From Lacrimispora algidixylanolytica (GTDB lineage Bacteria > Bacillota > Clostridia > Lachnospirales > Lachnospiraceae): a stretch of DNA of 64,000 nt. Position 1 is the first letter of the stretch. Each line of letters opens with the position of its first letter. Made by a program: the position numbers and the translations under genes. The stretch covers positions 532,906-596,905 of the forward strand of contig NZ_MCIA01000001.1 in NCBI RefSeq assembly GCF_003609635.1, read 5' to 3'. The notes beneath the pieces were generated by a model. It saw only the letters and a program-made list of their open reading frames with translations. It did not search any database and was not told where the DNA came from. Positions 9,634 to 19,396 of the stretch are shown here, piece by piece.

Positions 9634-10401
9634 TTATGGAACCAGTAAGAAAATCAGTAAGAGAACTGTAAAATAACAGAGGGCGGCAATGATCTGCCAC
9701 CTGGCTACCTTTTTTTCCTCTGTTAGAAACAAAAGCTCTCCATCATAACACCTGGCTACCATCGCATCGTAATAAGTACTTGCCTTTTTTAAGGATACCA
9801 CAAACAGATTTCCTGCACTGCTTCCAAAGGAGCGGCAGGAGGTCCTAAAATCATTGTATCCAAGTCTTGATACGGCTGCCTGCTTCATAAGACGCTGGGT
9901 ACCTGTCATAACAAAGATAAACCGGTAAATCATATGCATCAGCTCTATAAACAGTTTTGGCACACGAAGGTGTTTTAAAACACCGATCACTTCACTCGCC
10001 GGAGTGGAAAGAACCAGCATATACATAGCGCTTAATGCCGCAATTGCCTTTAAAACCAGTTTAAGGGCGATCACTCCTCCTATTTTTGACACGCAAACAT
10101 AATACCCTAACCAATGAAACAGCACGTAACCAAATGGCCTTGCAGAGAATTCAATTACAATGGCAACCGTTCCAAGAATCAGAAAACCAAGTGGTATTTT
10201 AAGAAGCTTTAAGTATTTAATAAGGGGTAAGCCGCCAAACCATACCGTAACAGCCGACATGGTCAAAAGCACCGTTATGGAAATCCACAAATGGTTTGCC
10301 CCAATACAAAAAAGTAAAGCTCCTGCTGCCACTGCCGCCTTAAAACCAGGACTGATCCCCCTCATACAGGATTCATAGGCATAAGAATCAATTGTCTCCA
10401 T
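9634..10401 (-). CDS. cbiQ: Cobalt ECF transporter transmembrane subunit CbiQ
   Basis: 255 residues with several membrane segments and the cytoplasmic coupling region of CbiQ/EcfT proteins (SRLGYNDFRTSCRSFG and the following helix). The second of two adjacent ATGs (10399-10401) is 7 nt from AAGGAGG and is preferred. First gene of the cluster, with a near-consensus promoter and no riboswitch in front of it. Confidence 0.9.
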   Translation of the reverse strand: METIDSYAYESCMRGISPGFKAAVAAGALLFCIGANHLWISITVLLTMSAVTVWFGGLPLIKYLKLLKIPLGFLILGTVAIVIEFSARPFGYVLFHWLGYYVCVSKIGGVIALKLVLKAIAALSAMYMLVLSTPASEVIGVLKHLRVPKLFIELMHMIYRFIFVMTGTQRLMKQAAVSRLGYNDFRTSCRSFGSSAGNLFVVSLKKASTYYDAMVARCYDGELLFLTEEKKVARWQIIAALCYFTVLLLIFLLVP

Positions 10402-10424
10402 CATTTCACCTCCTTTCCAAGCTG

Positions 10425-10453
10425 ATTATAAGCTAGGATTGTCCATACTGCAA
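10425..10453 (-). promoter_or_regulatory. Sigma-A promoter of cbiQO
   Basis: Minus-strand TTGCAG (10448-10453), exactly 17 bp, perfect TATAAT (10425-10430), 24 bp before the start codon. Confidence 0.75.
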
Positions 10454-10482
10454 GAAACTACTTTGATTTTTCTCTTTCTGGT

Positions 10483-10571
10483 AAAAAAATAGAGACAAAG
10501 GAAAAGACCGATTAAGTTCTGGCTGTTTTACCAACCAAAACCTAAACGACCTTTTTCCGTTTGTCTCTATA
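10483..10571 (-). terminator. Long terminator after the ABC-F gene
   Basis: A long near-perfect inverted repeat: ATAGAGACAAA.GGAAAA.GACCG (10489-10511) against its complement at 10547-10571, followed on the minus strand by seven T. It starts directly after the ABC-F stop codon. Confidence 0.85.
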
Positions 10572-12212
10572 TTATTGATTCTCTTCTGACTGCTCTTCTG
10601 TCAAAGTAAATACCTGTCTCTTACGAGCCATCTCATCACTTTCAAGATATTCGTCATAGGTTGTGATTTTATCAATCAACTGACCGTTTACAATTTCCAT
10701 AATACGGTTTGCTGTTGTCTGTACGATCTGGTGGTCACGGGAGGAGAAAAGAATAACTCCCTGGAATTTTACAATGCTATTGTTTAATGCTGTAATGGAT
10801 TCCATGTCCAAGTGATCTGTAGGCTCGTCCAATAGAAGTACGTTGGAAGCAGAGATCATAAGCTTTGAAAGCATACAACGAACTTTCTCACCTCCTGATA
10901 ATATCTTAACCTTCTTAACGCCATCTTCTCCTGCAAAAAGCATACGTCCAAGGAAGCCACGAACATAGGTAGCATCCTTTTCTGGAGAATACTGGGTCAA
11001 CCAGTCAGCAATGGTATCATCGTTATCAAATTCTGCTGAGTTGTCTTTAGGGAAGTAGCTATGGCTTGTGGTAATACCCCACTTATACTCTCCCTCGTCA
11101 GGCTCCATCTCTCCTGCAAGAATCTTAAATAAAACAGATTTTGCAAGTTCATTGGGTCCTACAAGAGCTACTTTATCCTCACGGTTTATAGTAAAGGAAA
11201 TATTATCAAGTATCTTAACTCCATTAATGGTTTTAGAAAGATTGGTTACAGATAATACCTCATTTCCAATCTCACGTGCTGGACGGAAATCAATGTATGG
11301 ATATTTACGGCTAGATGGCTTAATGTCATCTAACTCGATCTTTTCAAGGGCGCGCTTTCTGGAAGTAGCCTGCTTTGATTTAGAAGCATTGGCGGAGAAT
11401 CGCTGAACGAATTCCTGAAGTTCTTTGATTTTCTCTTCCTTTTTGCGGTTTGATTCCTTCATCTGCTTAACCATAAGCTGACTGGACTCATACCAGAAAT
11501 CATAGTTTCCAGCGTAAAGCTGAATTTTGCTGTAATCAATATCTGCGATATGGGTACAGACTTTATTTAAGAAATAACGGTCATGGGATACAACGATAAC
11601 CGTATTATCAAAGTTAATAAGGAACTCCTCCAGCCATGCAATCGCATCTAAATCCAAATGGTTGGTAGGCTCATCCAAAAGAAGAATATCAGGATTACCA
11701 AACAGTGCCTGAGAAAGAAGTACTTTAACCTTTTCCGCACCATTTAGGTCTTTTACATATTTATAGTGTAAATCAGTATCAATTCCAAGTCCATTTAAAA
11801 GGTTAGCAGCATCTGACTCTGCCTCCCATCCATTCATGGCAGCGAATTCACCTTCTAAATCTGCTGCTTTAATACCATCTGCATCGGTAAAATCTTCCTT
11901 CATGTAGATAGCGTCTTTTTCCTTCATGATCTCGTAAAGTCTTGTGTTACCCATAATAACGGTATCAAGTACCTGGAACTCATCATATCTATAATGATCC
12001 TGCCTTAAGAAGGAAAGTCTCTCTCCTGGTGTTATTACGATATCTCCAGATGAAGTCTCCAGTTCACCGGAAAGAATCTTAAGGAATGTGGATTTACCGG
12101 CCCCGTTAGCACCGATTAAGCCGTAGCAGTTTCCTTCTGTAAACTTAATGTTTACATCCTCAAACAAAGCCTTCTTCCCGATTCTTAATGTTACGTTATG
12201 TGCACTAATCAT
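10572..12212 (-). CDS. ABC-F family ATPase (YkpA/YbiT-like)
   Basis: Soluble protein with two ABC domains and no membrane segments; ABC-F proteins bind the ribosome and affect translation or antibiotic protection. 546 residues from the ATG at 12210-12212, which follows AAAGGAAATTAAAG; an upstream in-frame start would add 25 unlike residues. The first domain has a normal Walker A (GANGAGKST). The second has GPNELAKS, in which the usual last glycine is alanine, but keeps KS and a full DEPTDHLD Walker B. Such a variant loop occurs in this subfamily as far as I recall. Resistance function cannot be claimed. Confidence 0.88.
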   Translation of the reverse strand: MISAHNVTLRIGKKALFEDVNIKFTEGNCYGLIGANGAGKSTFLKILSGELETSSGDIVITPGERLSFLRQDHYRYDEFQVLDTVIMGNTRLYEIMKEKDAIYMKEDFTDADGIKAADLEGEFAAMNGWEAESDAANLLNGLGIDTDLHYKYVKDLNGAEKVKVLLSQALFGNPDILLLDEPTNHLDLDAIAWLEEFLINFDNTVIVVSHDRYFLNKVCTHIADIDYSKIQLYAGNYDFWYESSQLMVKQMKESNRKKEEKIKELQEFVQRFSANASKSKQATSRKRALEKIELDDIKPSSRKYPYIDFRPAREIGNEVLSVTNLSKTINGVKILDNISFTINREDKVALVGPNELAKSVLFKILAGEMEPDEGEYKWGITTSHSYFPKDNSAEFDNDDTIADWLTQYSPEKDATYVRGFLGRMLFAGEDGVKKVKILSGGEKVRCMLSKLMISASNVLLLDEPTDHLDMESITALNNSIVKFQGVILFSSRDHQIVQTTANRIMEIVNGQLIDKITTYDEYLESDEMARKRQVFTLTEEQSEENQ

Positions 12213-12304
12213 CTTTAATTTCCTTTCTGTGATCTGCTTATGAAAATAACCATAAAAAAAGGTCCCTTGGACCCCTTGCTCTGTCATCTCTCTTATTTTA
12301 CATG

Positions 12305-12359
12305 AAAATCCCGAATTTGCAAGCCTTTTATCAAAAAAGCCTTGTTCATCCGGGATTTT
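12305..12359 (-). terminator. Terminator after lipoprotein gene
   Basis: Inverted repeat with outer arms AAAATCCCG/CGGGATTTT and inner arms CAAGGCTTTT/AAAAGGCTTG, directly after the lipoprotein stop codon; symmetrical, so it could work in both directions. Confidence 0.75.
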
Positions 12360-12375
12360 ACGGTATTCTTCTTTT

Positions 12376-13014
12376 TTACTTGGCAGCTTCTACCTTTAAT
12401 GGAAAATTAGATGCGCTTCCTGCATCATAAGTGACTGTTACATAGATAACCTTCACTTTCGCCTTACTTCCATTGCTGTCATCATCAGCCTTTCCAAGAA
12501 CATCGGAATCAAGGCCTTCTGCATTATCTTTCATAAAGCTTAAATCCTTGCCGTCCTCCGTTTTAATGGTAAAGGTACTCATCGCCTGATCAGTTACGGT
12601 TCCTGTTGCCTCCAAAGGCTTCATATCCTCCTGGGCATCTAATACAAGCAGAATTTTGGCATTCTTTGCATCTGCCCCTGAGATCTCTCCTTTATAAACC
12701 ACAGAAACCTCTACTCCTTTTTCTAACGCATAGGAGGTTTCAACCGCTGCTTCGTTTAAATCAAGTGGGATCTGATCCTTGCCGTTAGATACGGTAATCC
12801 CCTTCATGTTATCGGTGACACTTTCCACCTTGCCGTTCAATATCTTAAATTCTCCGGCATTCCCCGGAGCTTCCGTGCTTGCCTGGGCCGTACTTTCTGA
12901 GTTTTTTGTCTCAGCAGTCGTTGCGGTCGTTTCTGTATTGCTTGCTGATTTTCCACAAGCTGTAAATACCAGGGCGGCACATAATACCAATGCTGCAACC
13001 AAAGTTTTCTTCAT
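12376..13014 (-). CDS. Predicted lipoprotein of unknown function
   Basis: 212 residues. A signal peptide ends in a lipobox (VFTAC, Cys at about 20) and is followed by a Ser/Thr/Glu-rich linker to residue 55. The remainder looks like a small beta-rich domain with repeated VTD/TxKTEDGK patterns (KVESVTDNMKGITVSNGKD and TGTVTDQAMSTFTIKTEDG), suggesting two related beta segments. No catalytic motif is visible. Monocistronic between two terminators. Anchored on the outer face of the membrane by inference. Confidence 0.75.
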   Translation of the reverse strand: MKKTLVAALVLCAALVFTACGKSASNTETTATTAETKNSESTAQASTEAPGNAGEFKILNGKVESVTDNMKGITVSNGKDQIPLDLNEAAVETSYALEKGVEVSVVYKGEISGADAKNAKILLVLDAQEDMKPLEATGTVTDQAMSTFTIKTEDGKDLSFMKDNAEGLDSDVLGKADDDSNGSKAKVKVIYVTVTYDAGSASNFPLKVEAAK

Positions 13015-13301
13015 AAGCTTCCTCTTCTTTCTTTTATAAAATAACCTATGATGTCACCTTCAGTATACCATCCGTTTGTGAAAAAACCTTTTCTTTTTTC
13101 TTAATTAATTTTTTAATTACTAAAAAAGGTATTTTCTTCCTTAATAATCAGGTTATAAAGACCTTCAGCTTCAACATTCCTTCATTACACAACCATATCA
13201 CATGAAGTATTTTTAAAAGTTTTATCAAAGTTATCGCTATTTGACGGTAGCAATACAAACTGACTTTCATATGATAAAGTAAAAACAGAAGGTCTAAAAA
13301 T

Positions 13302-13961
13302 ATGTATATGTATACTCATCAAGGTAACTCTTATTATGCTGTACGGCCTATGAATCAGATGTCTTTCATACGAATTCTCCACGCCTCTCCTGATGCTCCC
13401 GCTGTAGACGTATATGCAAACGGTAATATAATTGCAGAAGGACTTACCTATAAACAACTGACAAATTACCTGCCAATCATACCTGGCAATTATCAGATAC
13501 AGGTATATCCCACAGGTACAAACACAGACCCAGTCATTGATACAACAGTGATGATACCCCAGAACAGTGCATTTACGATTGCTGCTGTAGGAAGATTGTC
13601 AGATATTAGCCTATTACCCATTCCGGAAGCTTATATGCCTCATATGCTAATTGGGATGTCAGATAATTCTTATGTGCGATTTGTACATTTGTCCCCTAAT
13701 GCACCGGCTGTGGATATCACGCTGCCAAACGGGACAAAACTTTTTGAAAATGTGTCGTATCAGCAATTTAGTGACTATATTGCAGTAAATTCAGGAAACT
13801 ATACGCTTCAAGTAAGACCTACCGGGAGTGATCAAGTAGTATTAACCATTCCAAATGTAAATTTAATGCCGGGCGTGATTTATAGTATTTACGCTGTTGG
13901 TCTTGTTGGAGATCAACCACCATTAGAAGCAATTATTGCAGTAGATGGCGAATACCAATAA
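13302..13961 (+). CDS. DUF4397 domain protein, two tandem repeats
   Basis: 219 residues made of two repeats beginning FIRILHASPDAPAVDVYANG (about 22) and YVRFVHLSPNAPAVDITLPN (about 126), the hallmark of DUF4397. These are beta-rich domains of unknown role, often on the cell surface. No signal peptide or anchor is visible, which is unusual if it is exported. ATG follows AGAAGGT. It is an isolated plus-strand gene between minus-strand neighbours and ends at a strong terminator. Confidence 0.85.
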   Translation: MYMYTHQGNSYYAVRPMNQMSFIRILHASPDAPAVDVYANGNIIAEGLTYKQLTNYLPIIPGNYQIQVYPTGTNTDPVIDTTVMIPQNSAFTIAAVGRLSDISLLPIPEAYMPHMLIGMSDNSYVRFVHLSPNAPAVDITLPNGTKLFENVSYQQFSDYIAVNSGNYTLQVRPTGSDQVVLTIPNVNLMPGVIYSIYAVGLVGDQPPLEAIIAVDGEYQ

Positions 13962-13974
13962 ACAACATATAAAA

Positions 13975-14030
13975 GCCCACATGAATTCGTTATGATAAAC
14001 GAAGTCTATGTGGGCATAAATATTTTTTTA
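13975..14030. terminator. Bidirectional terminator
   Basis: Stem GCCCACAT / ATGTGGGC (13975-13982 and 14008-14015) with inner pairing, followed by a T run on the plus strand and TTTTAT on the minus strand. It lies between the convergent DUF4397 and ABC ATPase genes. Confidence 0.85.
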
Positions 14031-14040
14031 TTTCCAGTTC

Positions 14041-14805
14041 CTAAAAATTATCACCATATCTCCCTAGAAAACTCTGAGTCCGAACATTGGAAGAGGAGAA
14101 CACTTCCTCAGGAGTGCCCTCTTCTACGATGATTCCGTCAGCCATAAAGATCACACGGTCAGAGATATCTCTGGCAAATGCCATTTCATGGGTAACAATG
14201 ACCATGGTAATCTGCAAATCTGCCAGGGAACGAATGACCTTTAACACCTCTCCCGTAAGCTCTGGATCAAGAGCTGAGGTTGGCTCATCAAAAAAGAGAA
14301 TCTTAGGATTTAAGGCCAAAGCCCTTGCAATGGCAACTCTCTGGCTCTGTCCGCCGGAAAGCTGACAGGGGTACGCCTTTGCCTTATCCTCTAGTCCCAT
14401 TTTCTTCAATAGCTTCATAGCTTCCTCATGAACTTCTTCCTTGTTCCTTTTCTGAACATGAAGAGGCGCGTCCATGATATTTTGAAGAACTGACATATGA
14501 GGGAATAGATGAAAGTTTTGAAACACCAGTCCATAGTGTTTTTGAATCTTCTTTAGAGTTTCTTTATCTGCATAAGTAGACACTCCATCAGCTTCATTCC
14601 AGGCTGCCTTTTCTTTCAGATAAATCAGTTCTCCCCCATCCATCTGTTCCAGCATGGTGGCACACCGCAAAAGGGTTGATTTTCCCGAACCGGAGGGGCC
14701 GATGATGGAGACGATTTCGCCTTCCTTAACAGAAAGGGAGATATCCTTTAAAACCTCCTGGCTGTTAAATGATTTTCTCACGTGGTTCATTTCCAGTAAA
14801 TACAT
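14041..14805 (-). CDS. Polar amino acid ABC transporter ATPase
   Basis: 254 residues. Walker [10 protein letters not shown], signature [15 protein letters not shown], Walker [13 protein letters not shown] and switch [10 protein letters not shown] are all present and typical of GlnQ/HisP-type ATPases. Start follows AGGAGG. Last gene of a three-gene operon with the permease and binding protein, 10 bp after the permease. The transported amino acid cannot be told from this subunit. Confidence 0.93.
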   Translation of the reverse strand: MYLLEMNHVRKSFNSQEVLKDISLSVKEGEIVSIIGPSGSGKSTLLRCATMLEQMDGGELIYLKEKAAWNEADGVSTYADKETLKKIQKHYGLVFQNFHLFPHMSVLQNIMDAPLHVQKRNKEEVHEEAMKLLKKMGLEDKAKAYPCQLSGGQSQRVAIARALALNPKILFFDEPTSALDPELTGEVLKVIRSLADLQITMVIVTHEMAFARDISDRVIFMADGIIVEEGTPEEVFSSSNVRTQSFLGRYGDNF

Positions 14806-14815
14806 CTTATTCCTC

Positions 14816-15466
14816 CTATTCGTAGTAATTCATTCTTTTTTCTATGTATTCCATCCCAACAGCTACCACCAGGTTGAACACATAGTAAAAAAGTCCTGCT
14901 GCCACAAAGGGGATTAAGCTTGTCTGGGAAGAAGCCATGGCTTTTGCCACTGCAAACATCTCAAGTACACTGATGGTAAATGCAAGGGACGTATCCTTAA
15001 CCAGAGTAATTACCTCATTGGTGATAGAAGGTAAAATCCGTTTTATCACCTGTGGGAAAACAATTCGAACAAAAGTCTGGCTCTTTGAATAGCCAAGAAG
15101 CCGGGAGGCCTCATATTGGCCCGCCGGCATAGACTGTATTCCGCTTCTATAGATTTCTGCAAAGTATGCTGCATAATTGATGGTGAAACCGATGAAAGCG
15201 GCTATGAGACGATAATCATTACCCACCTTTATTCCAAGGAGATAATAAGGCCCGAAGTAGACAACCATCAACTGAAGCATTAAAGGAGTCCCTCTCATGA
15301 CTGAGATATAGAATTTTACAATTGCCTGTATGATCCGGTTTTTAGACATCCTCCCAAAGGAAATCAAAAGCCCCAGGGGCAGGGAAAAGATCAGCGTCAC
15401 CACAAAGATCTGGATGCTGACCCACATCCCGCCTGCCAGCTGTGAAAGTATCTGTATAAAAGTCAT
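14816..15466 (-). CDS. Polar amino acid ABC transporter permease
   Basis: 216 residues from the ATG at 15464-15466 (7 nt after GGAGG). Several membrane segments and the permease coupling motif region [21 protein letters not shown], characteristic of the His/Glu/Gln/Arg permease family. Probably works as a homodimer, since only one permease is encoded here. Confidence 0.92.
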   Translation of the reverse strand: MTFIQILSQLAGGMWVSIQIFVVTLIFSLPLGLLISFGRMSKNRIIQAIVKFYISVMRGTPLMLQLMVVYFGPYYLLGIKVGNDYRLIAAFIGFTINYAAYFAEIYRSGIQSMPAGQYEASRLLGYSKSQTFVRIVFPQVIKRILPSITNEVITLVKDTSLAFTISVLEMFAVAKAMASSQTSLIPFVAAGLFYYVFNLVVAVGMEYIEKRMNYYE

Positions 15467-15490
15467 GATCACTCCTCCAATTACAATCTC

Positions 15491-16363
15491 TTATTTTCCG
15501 ACAGTGGTTACATCCTTGCCAAACCACTGCTCTGAAATCTTCTTACATGTGCCATCGGCTGCCATGGCTTCTAACTGTTCCTGTACCTGATCTCTTAAGG
15601 CATCATTGCCTTTCTTAAAACCAACGCCGTACTCTTCGGCGGATAAGGACTCTTCTAAAATAACAAAATCTGATTTTCTCTGTTCAATCTGGTATGCTGC
15701 CACGATAACATCCATGGCAACTGCATCCACGGCTCCCATTTCAAGATCCATAAATGCTGTATTATAATCTGGTGTGGTCTGTAGGGTCTTTAAGGTTTTT
15801 AACAGTGCGTCATCCTCTTTTAGAGCCTTTTCCGCGGAGGAATCTGCCTGAACCTCAACGACCTTTCCTGTAAGATCAGTAAGAGATTTTATGCCTGAAT
15901 CCTTTCCTACTACAAAGACTTGACTGTTCTTCATATAAGGCTTGGTCCAGGTATAGCTGTCTTCCCGTCCGGTCATGGTAAATCCATTCCAGATGCAATC
16001 AATGTTACCAGAGGACAACTCCATGTCTTTGGCATCCCAGGCAATTGGCTGAGCTACAAACTTTTTCCCTAAACGACTAGCAACTTCCTTTGCCAGATCT
16101 AAGTCAAAGCCAGTGTATTCTCCATTATCTGCTTTAAAGCCCATGGGAGGAAAGTCCTGATCAAATCCTACGGTAAATGTATCTTCTCCCTTTGTTGCTT
16201 TCGCAACCTCTGTTGTTTTATCTGTCTCTGCTGTTTTACCTGCCTCTGTTGTTTTGGCATCCTTTGTTGTATCAGAAGGGGCTGCCTCTTTTTTAGTTGA
16301 GCATCCGCTAAGCATCGCTAGTGTTCCTAATACCAGCACTGCCTTTATCATTAATTTTTTCAT
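15491..16363 (-). CDS. Polar amino acid ABC transporter binding lipoprotein
   Basis: 290 residues from the ATG at 16361-16363, 8 nt after GGAGG. Lipobox LSGC, then a Thr/Lys/Ala/Glu-rich linker of about 40 residues, then a family 3 solute-binding domain (FTVGFDQDFPPMGF, YTGFDLDLAKEVASRLG, TMTGREDSYTWTKPY). First gene of the operon, so it is probably made in excess. Ligand not determined; the family includes glutamine, cystine and arginine binders. Confidence 0.92.
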   Translation of the reverse strand: MKKLMIKAVLVLGTLAMLSGCSTKKEAAPSDTTKDAKTTEAGKTAETDKTTEVAKATKGEDTFTVGFDQDFPPMGFKADNGEYTGFDLDLAKEVASRLGKKFVAQPIAWDAKDMELSSGNIDCIWNGFTMTGREDSYTWTKPYMKNSQVFVVGKDSGIKSLTDLTGKVVEVQADSSAEKALKEDDALLKTLKTLQTTPDYNTAFMDLEMGAVDAVAMDVIVAAYQIEQRKSDFVILEESLSAEEYGVGFKKGNDALRDQVQEQLEAMAADGTCKKISEQWFGKDVTTVGK

Positions 16364-16452
16364 ACTTATTTCCTCCTCTTTGATTTCATGTGTTACCATG
16401 GTAGCACAGTAAAGTGTTTCTGTAAAGAGGAAAATGACTGGATCAGACTATC

Positions 16453-18081
16453 TTACAGGAAAACTAATACGAATATAAATATAAGAAGGATTACGCCTCC
16501 ACCAACAAGAAACATGGATGAGCTGGGTGTTTTCTGCCTGTCGAAAGATGACTCTGGCTCTATAAACATTCCCCATGGACTTAATTCCAATACTCCAAGA
16601 GGAACCCCGTTTTCATTCAAACTACCAAGAAGATCTGTGAACTCTTTAAAATCCTGTTCCAAATACCGCTTTCCAGCCTTAAAATCTTCTTTGGCATCCT
16701 TTTTCTCCTTTGAAAAAAATGAGGTTGCTTCCTCAGAGACTTTTATTCCTTCTTGTTTTTTTAGAAACTGGCGGTAAGCTTGACGAATTCCCTTATTGGC
16801 ACTCTCTAAAAGGTCTCCGTTGGTATGATAAAGCCCCATGACGTAATAAAAGATTTTATATACATTCTTTGGTTGAAAGAAGGCCTTTTGTCCTTCCCTG
16901 CGTCTTCCGCCTTCTGTTGACCGGTTATACTCTTCTTGTATATAGAAGTCGATCAGCCGGTCAACGGCCTCTCTCAGCTCTGTGGCAAGCCCCTTATCAA
17001 TTCCTGAATTTATACAAAATGCATTGGTTTTTATTGTCATCAGTGCGGAGAGAAAGCCATAAAGTTCTTCGTTGCGCCCTGATAGGACTGGACTGGTAAA
17101 TAAATTTCCTGAGTGGTTGATATATTTCGCATACAGCTCTGCGAGCATAAGATCTTGTGAGGAATAGATGTTTTTTTCTGCCATAGGTGATATGGATACC
17201 TGGGCGCCGGAGGCATTATTATATTCCTGTCCCATTTTTAATTTCTGTTGAGACAGAGGGAGATACGACTCCTTAGCCAGCCGCCCGGCATACCCTGGTT
17301 CATTTTTAATTCTTCCAGTCCCGTCAGGCTGATAAATCATCCCTTGTTTTCTCTGTCCATGGAGTTTATCAGAAGAAGCGCTTATATCCTCCTGACCTTC
17401 CCTAGTAACCGTATCCGGGCTTAAAAGGTCCTTAAATATCATATGGAGTTCTTTTTTGTCAATGGATTTACCAGTGACATTATAATATAGCGCCTTTCTC
17501 ATGGCCTCTCTTGCTTCTGGGGAGCCAAACGTATCAAGTAGGGCCTCCAACTCACCCAAACGACCATTTAAGAGTTTTAACAATAGACCAGATAGCCTTT
17601 CATCTAAGAATGAGATCTGACCTTCCATGCCTTCTCCTAAACCTTGTCCCAGGATAGAACGAAGAAGTTCCTTGTAAATAGAAGCCAAATCATCCAGTTC
17701 CTTTTCGACTGTCTTGTCAAAAGAAGGTTCCCAGTCCTCCATGGCTTCAAAGGCTGATTTCATATCCTCTTCTTTTTTAATACGATCCAGGTCTTCATTG
17801 CCATACTTCCGATCCCTATAATGATCCCCTGCCTCTGAAATGGCGGCCTGATCTTTTGTATTTTCTGGTTCTCTGGTTCCTTCCGAAGAGGAATTTTTTT
17901 TCGCTTCCTCTAAAGTCCTTATGCTCTCTCCGACCTCCTCAATAAAACTCGCCCCGGCTGCAATGGTCTCTTTTATCATTGCCTGTTTAACTGCCTGACG
18001 AACTTCACTGGCGGTGTCCTCATTTGCCTTTGCAGTCAAAGGTTGATCCTGTCCCTTGATTTCCAACTCATTTATTCTCAC
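16453..18081 (-). CDS. Unrecognised protein with C-terminal membrane anchor
   Basis: 542 residues from a GTG start 6 nt after GGAGG. I do not recognise the family. There is no signal peptide. The body is hydrophilic and mostly helical by composition, with a charged low-complexity stretch around residues 55-105. A single hydrophobic segment of about 18 residues (MFLVGGGVILLIFIFVLV) ends the protein, so it looks tail-anchored with the body in the cytoplasm. It follows pyrC by 34 bp and may be in the same transcript as pyrC and the ThrE-like pair. Confidence 0.7.
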   Translation of the reverse strand: MRINELEIKGQDQPLTAKANEDTASEVRQAVKQAMIKETIAAGASFIEEVGESIRTLEEAKKNSSSEGTREPENTKDQAAISEAGDHYRDRKYGNEDLDRIKKEEDMKSAFEAMEDWEPSFDKTVEKELDDLASIYKELLRSILGQGLGEGMEGQISFLDERLSGLLLKLLNGRLGELEALLDTFGSPEAREAMRKALYYNVTGKSIDKKELHMIFKDLLSPDTVTREGQEDISASSDKLHGQRKQGMIYQPDGTGRIKNEPGYAGRLAKESYLPLSQQKLKMGQEYNNASGAQVSISPMAEKNIYSSQDLMLAELYAKYINHSGNLFTSPVLSGRNEELYGFLSALMTIKTNAFCINSGIDKGLATELREAVDRLIDFYIQEEYNRSTEGGRRREGQKAFFQPKNVYKIFYYVMGLYHTNGDLLESANKGIRQAYRQFLKKQEGIKVSEEATSFFSKEKKDAKEDFKAGKRYLEQDFKEFTDLLGSLNENGVPLGVLELSPWGMFIEPESSFDRQKTPSSSMFLVGGGVILLIFIFVLVFL

Positions 18082-18115
18082 TGGATTCCTCCAATTAATT
18101 CCTACTGCTTATGGA

Positions 18116-19396
18116 TCAGTCCTTTTCATCTTGGTATACGATCTTTCCCTTACAGATGGTATATTTTACTCTTCCATATAAGGATTCTCCGGTAAATGGG
18201 GAGTTGGAAGACTTTGAAACGTATTCTCCTGCAATCCATTCCTCATCGGGATTAAAAATCACCAGATCTGCAGGGCTATCTTTTTGAATTCCCTGAAAAG
18301 GGAGCCGGTAAAGCTTTGCTGGATTCAGACTCATCTTTTCCATCAGCTCCGTCATGGTTAAGTGTCCAGTACGCACCAGGTTTGTCACTGCAAGGGAAAG
18401 AGCTGTCTCAAGGCCTATGATACCGCTTGGCGCTTCTTTCAGGCCCTTAGCCTTCTCCTCTGTGCTGTGAGGGGCATGATCGGTGGCAATGATATCAATA
18501 CTTCCGTCCTTTAACCCCATAATGAGCGCCTGTCTGTCTTCCTCTGTTCGAAGAGGAGGATTCATCTTTGCCAGCGTTCCGTGTTTTAACACTGCTTCCT
18601 CTGTTAAAGCAAAATGATGAGGCGTTACTTCCGCATACACCTCTGCTCCCAGTTCCTTAGCCAGCTTTACCATTTTAACAGAATTCTTTGAGCTGATATG
18701 CTGAATGTTAACAGGGGCTTTCGTATGAAGGGCGATCATTAAATCCCTTGCTACCAAACTGTCCTCGGCAAGAGCCGGGGAGCCATAGATGCCAAGCTGC
18801 TCCGATACCATTCCATGGTTGATTCCGTTATTTACAATAAATGCAGGGTCCTCTTCATGAAAGCTTAAAGGCAGATTTAGTTTTGCCGCCATATCCATGG
18901 CATTTTTAACCAGGGAGGCATCTAGAAGAGGAATTCCGTCATCCGTGAATCCGGCCGCTCCATTTGCCTTTAATTCCTCCATATCCGTAAGTTCTGCTCC
19001 CAATAGTCCTTTTGACACTGCTGCTGCAGAGAGAACTCTGATTCCAGTTTTTTCTCCCTCTTTCAGTACGTATCGTAAGGTCTCTACATTATCGATAGGA
19101 GGTTTTGTGTTCGCCATGCAGACAACGGTGGTAAAGCCTCCTTTTGCGGCGGCTCTAGCCCCTGTCTGTATATCTTCTTTATAGGTAAGTCCGGGATCAC
19201 GAAAATGGACATGGACATCGATAAGACCTGGCGCTACCACATAACCAGAAGCATCGATCACAATATCCTCCTTGGAAAAGGTAAAATCAAGGTGTTCCTC
19301 CATGGCAGTTATTTTCCCGTCATGGATACAGATATCCACGTTTTTTTCTGTCTTGTCTGACGGATCTATGACATGAGCATTTCTAATCCAAATCAT
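18116..19396 (-). CDS. pyrC: Dihydroorotase
   Basis: Catalyses carbamoyl aspartate to dihydroorotate in pyrimidine synthesis. 426 residues, class I type. Zinc-binding HVHFRDPG (about residues 62-69), a lysine-containing strand after ANTKPP, and the ATDHAPH motif near residue 300 are present. Start ATG follows GGGAGAATAAAG and overlaps the upstream ThrE-like gene by 14 bp. No other pyrimidine genes are adjacent. Confidence 0.95.
   Translation of the reverse strand: MIWIRNAHVIDPSDKTEKNVDICIHDGKITAMEEHLDFTFSKEDIVIDASGYVVAPGLIDVHVHFRDPGLTYKEDIQTGARAAAKGGFTTVVCMANTKPPIDNVETLRYVLKEGEKTGIRVLSAAAVSKGLLGAELTDMEELKANGAAGFTDDGIPLLDASLVKNAMDMAAKLNLPLSFHEEDPAFIVNNGINHGMVSEQLGIYGSPALAEDSLVARDLMIALHTKAPVNIQHISSKNSVKMVKLAKELGAEVYAEVTPHHFALTEEAVLKHGTLAKMNPPLRTEEDRQALIMGLKDGSIDIIATDHAPHSTEEKAKGLKEAPSGIIGLETALSLAVTNLVRTGHLTMTELMEKMSLNPAKLYRLPFQGIQKDSPADLVIFNPDEEWIAGEYVSKSSNSPFTGESLYGRVKYTICKGKIVYQDEKD

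Noticed and set aside
13185-13457. Minus-strand reading frame antisense to the DUF4397 gene
   Set aside because: Composition is not protein-like and the opposite strand holds a clear two-repeat domain.
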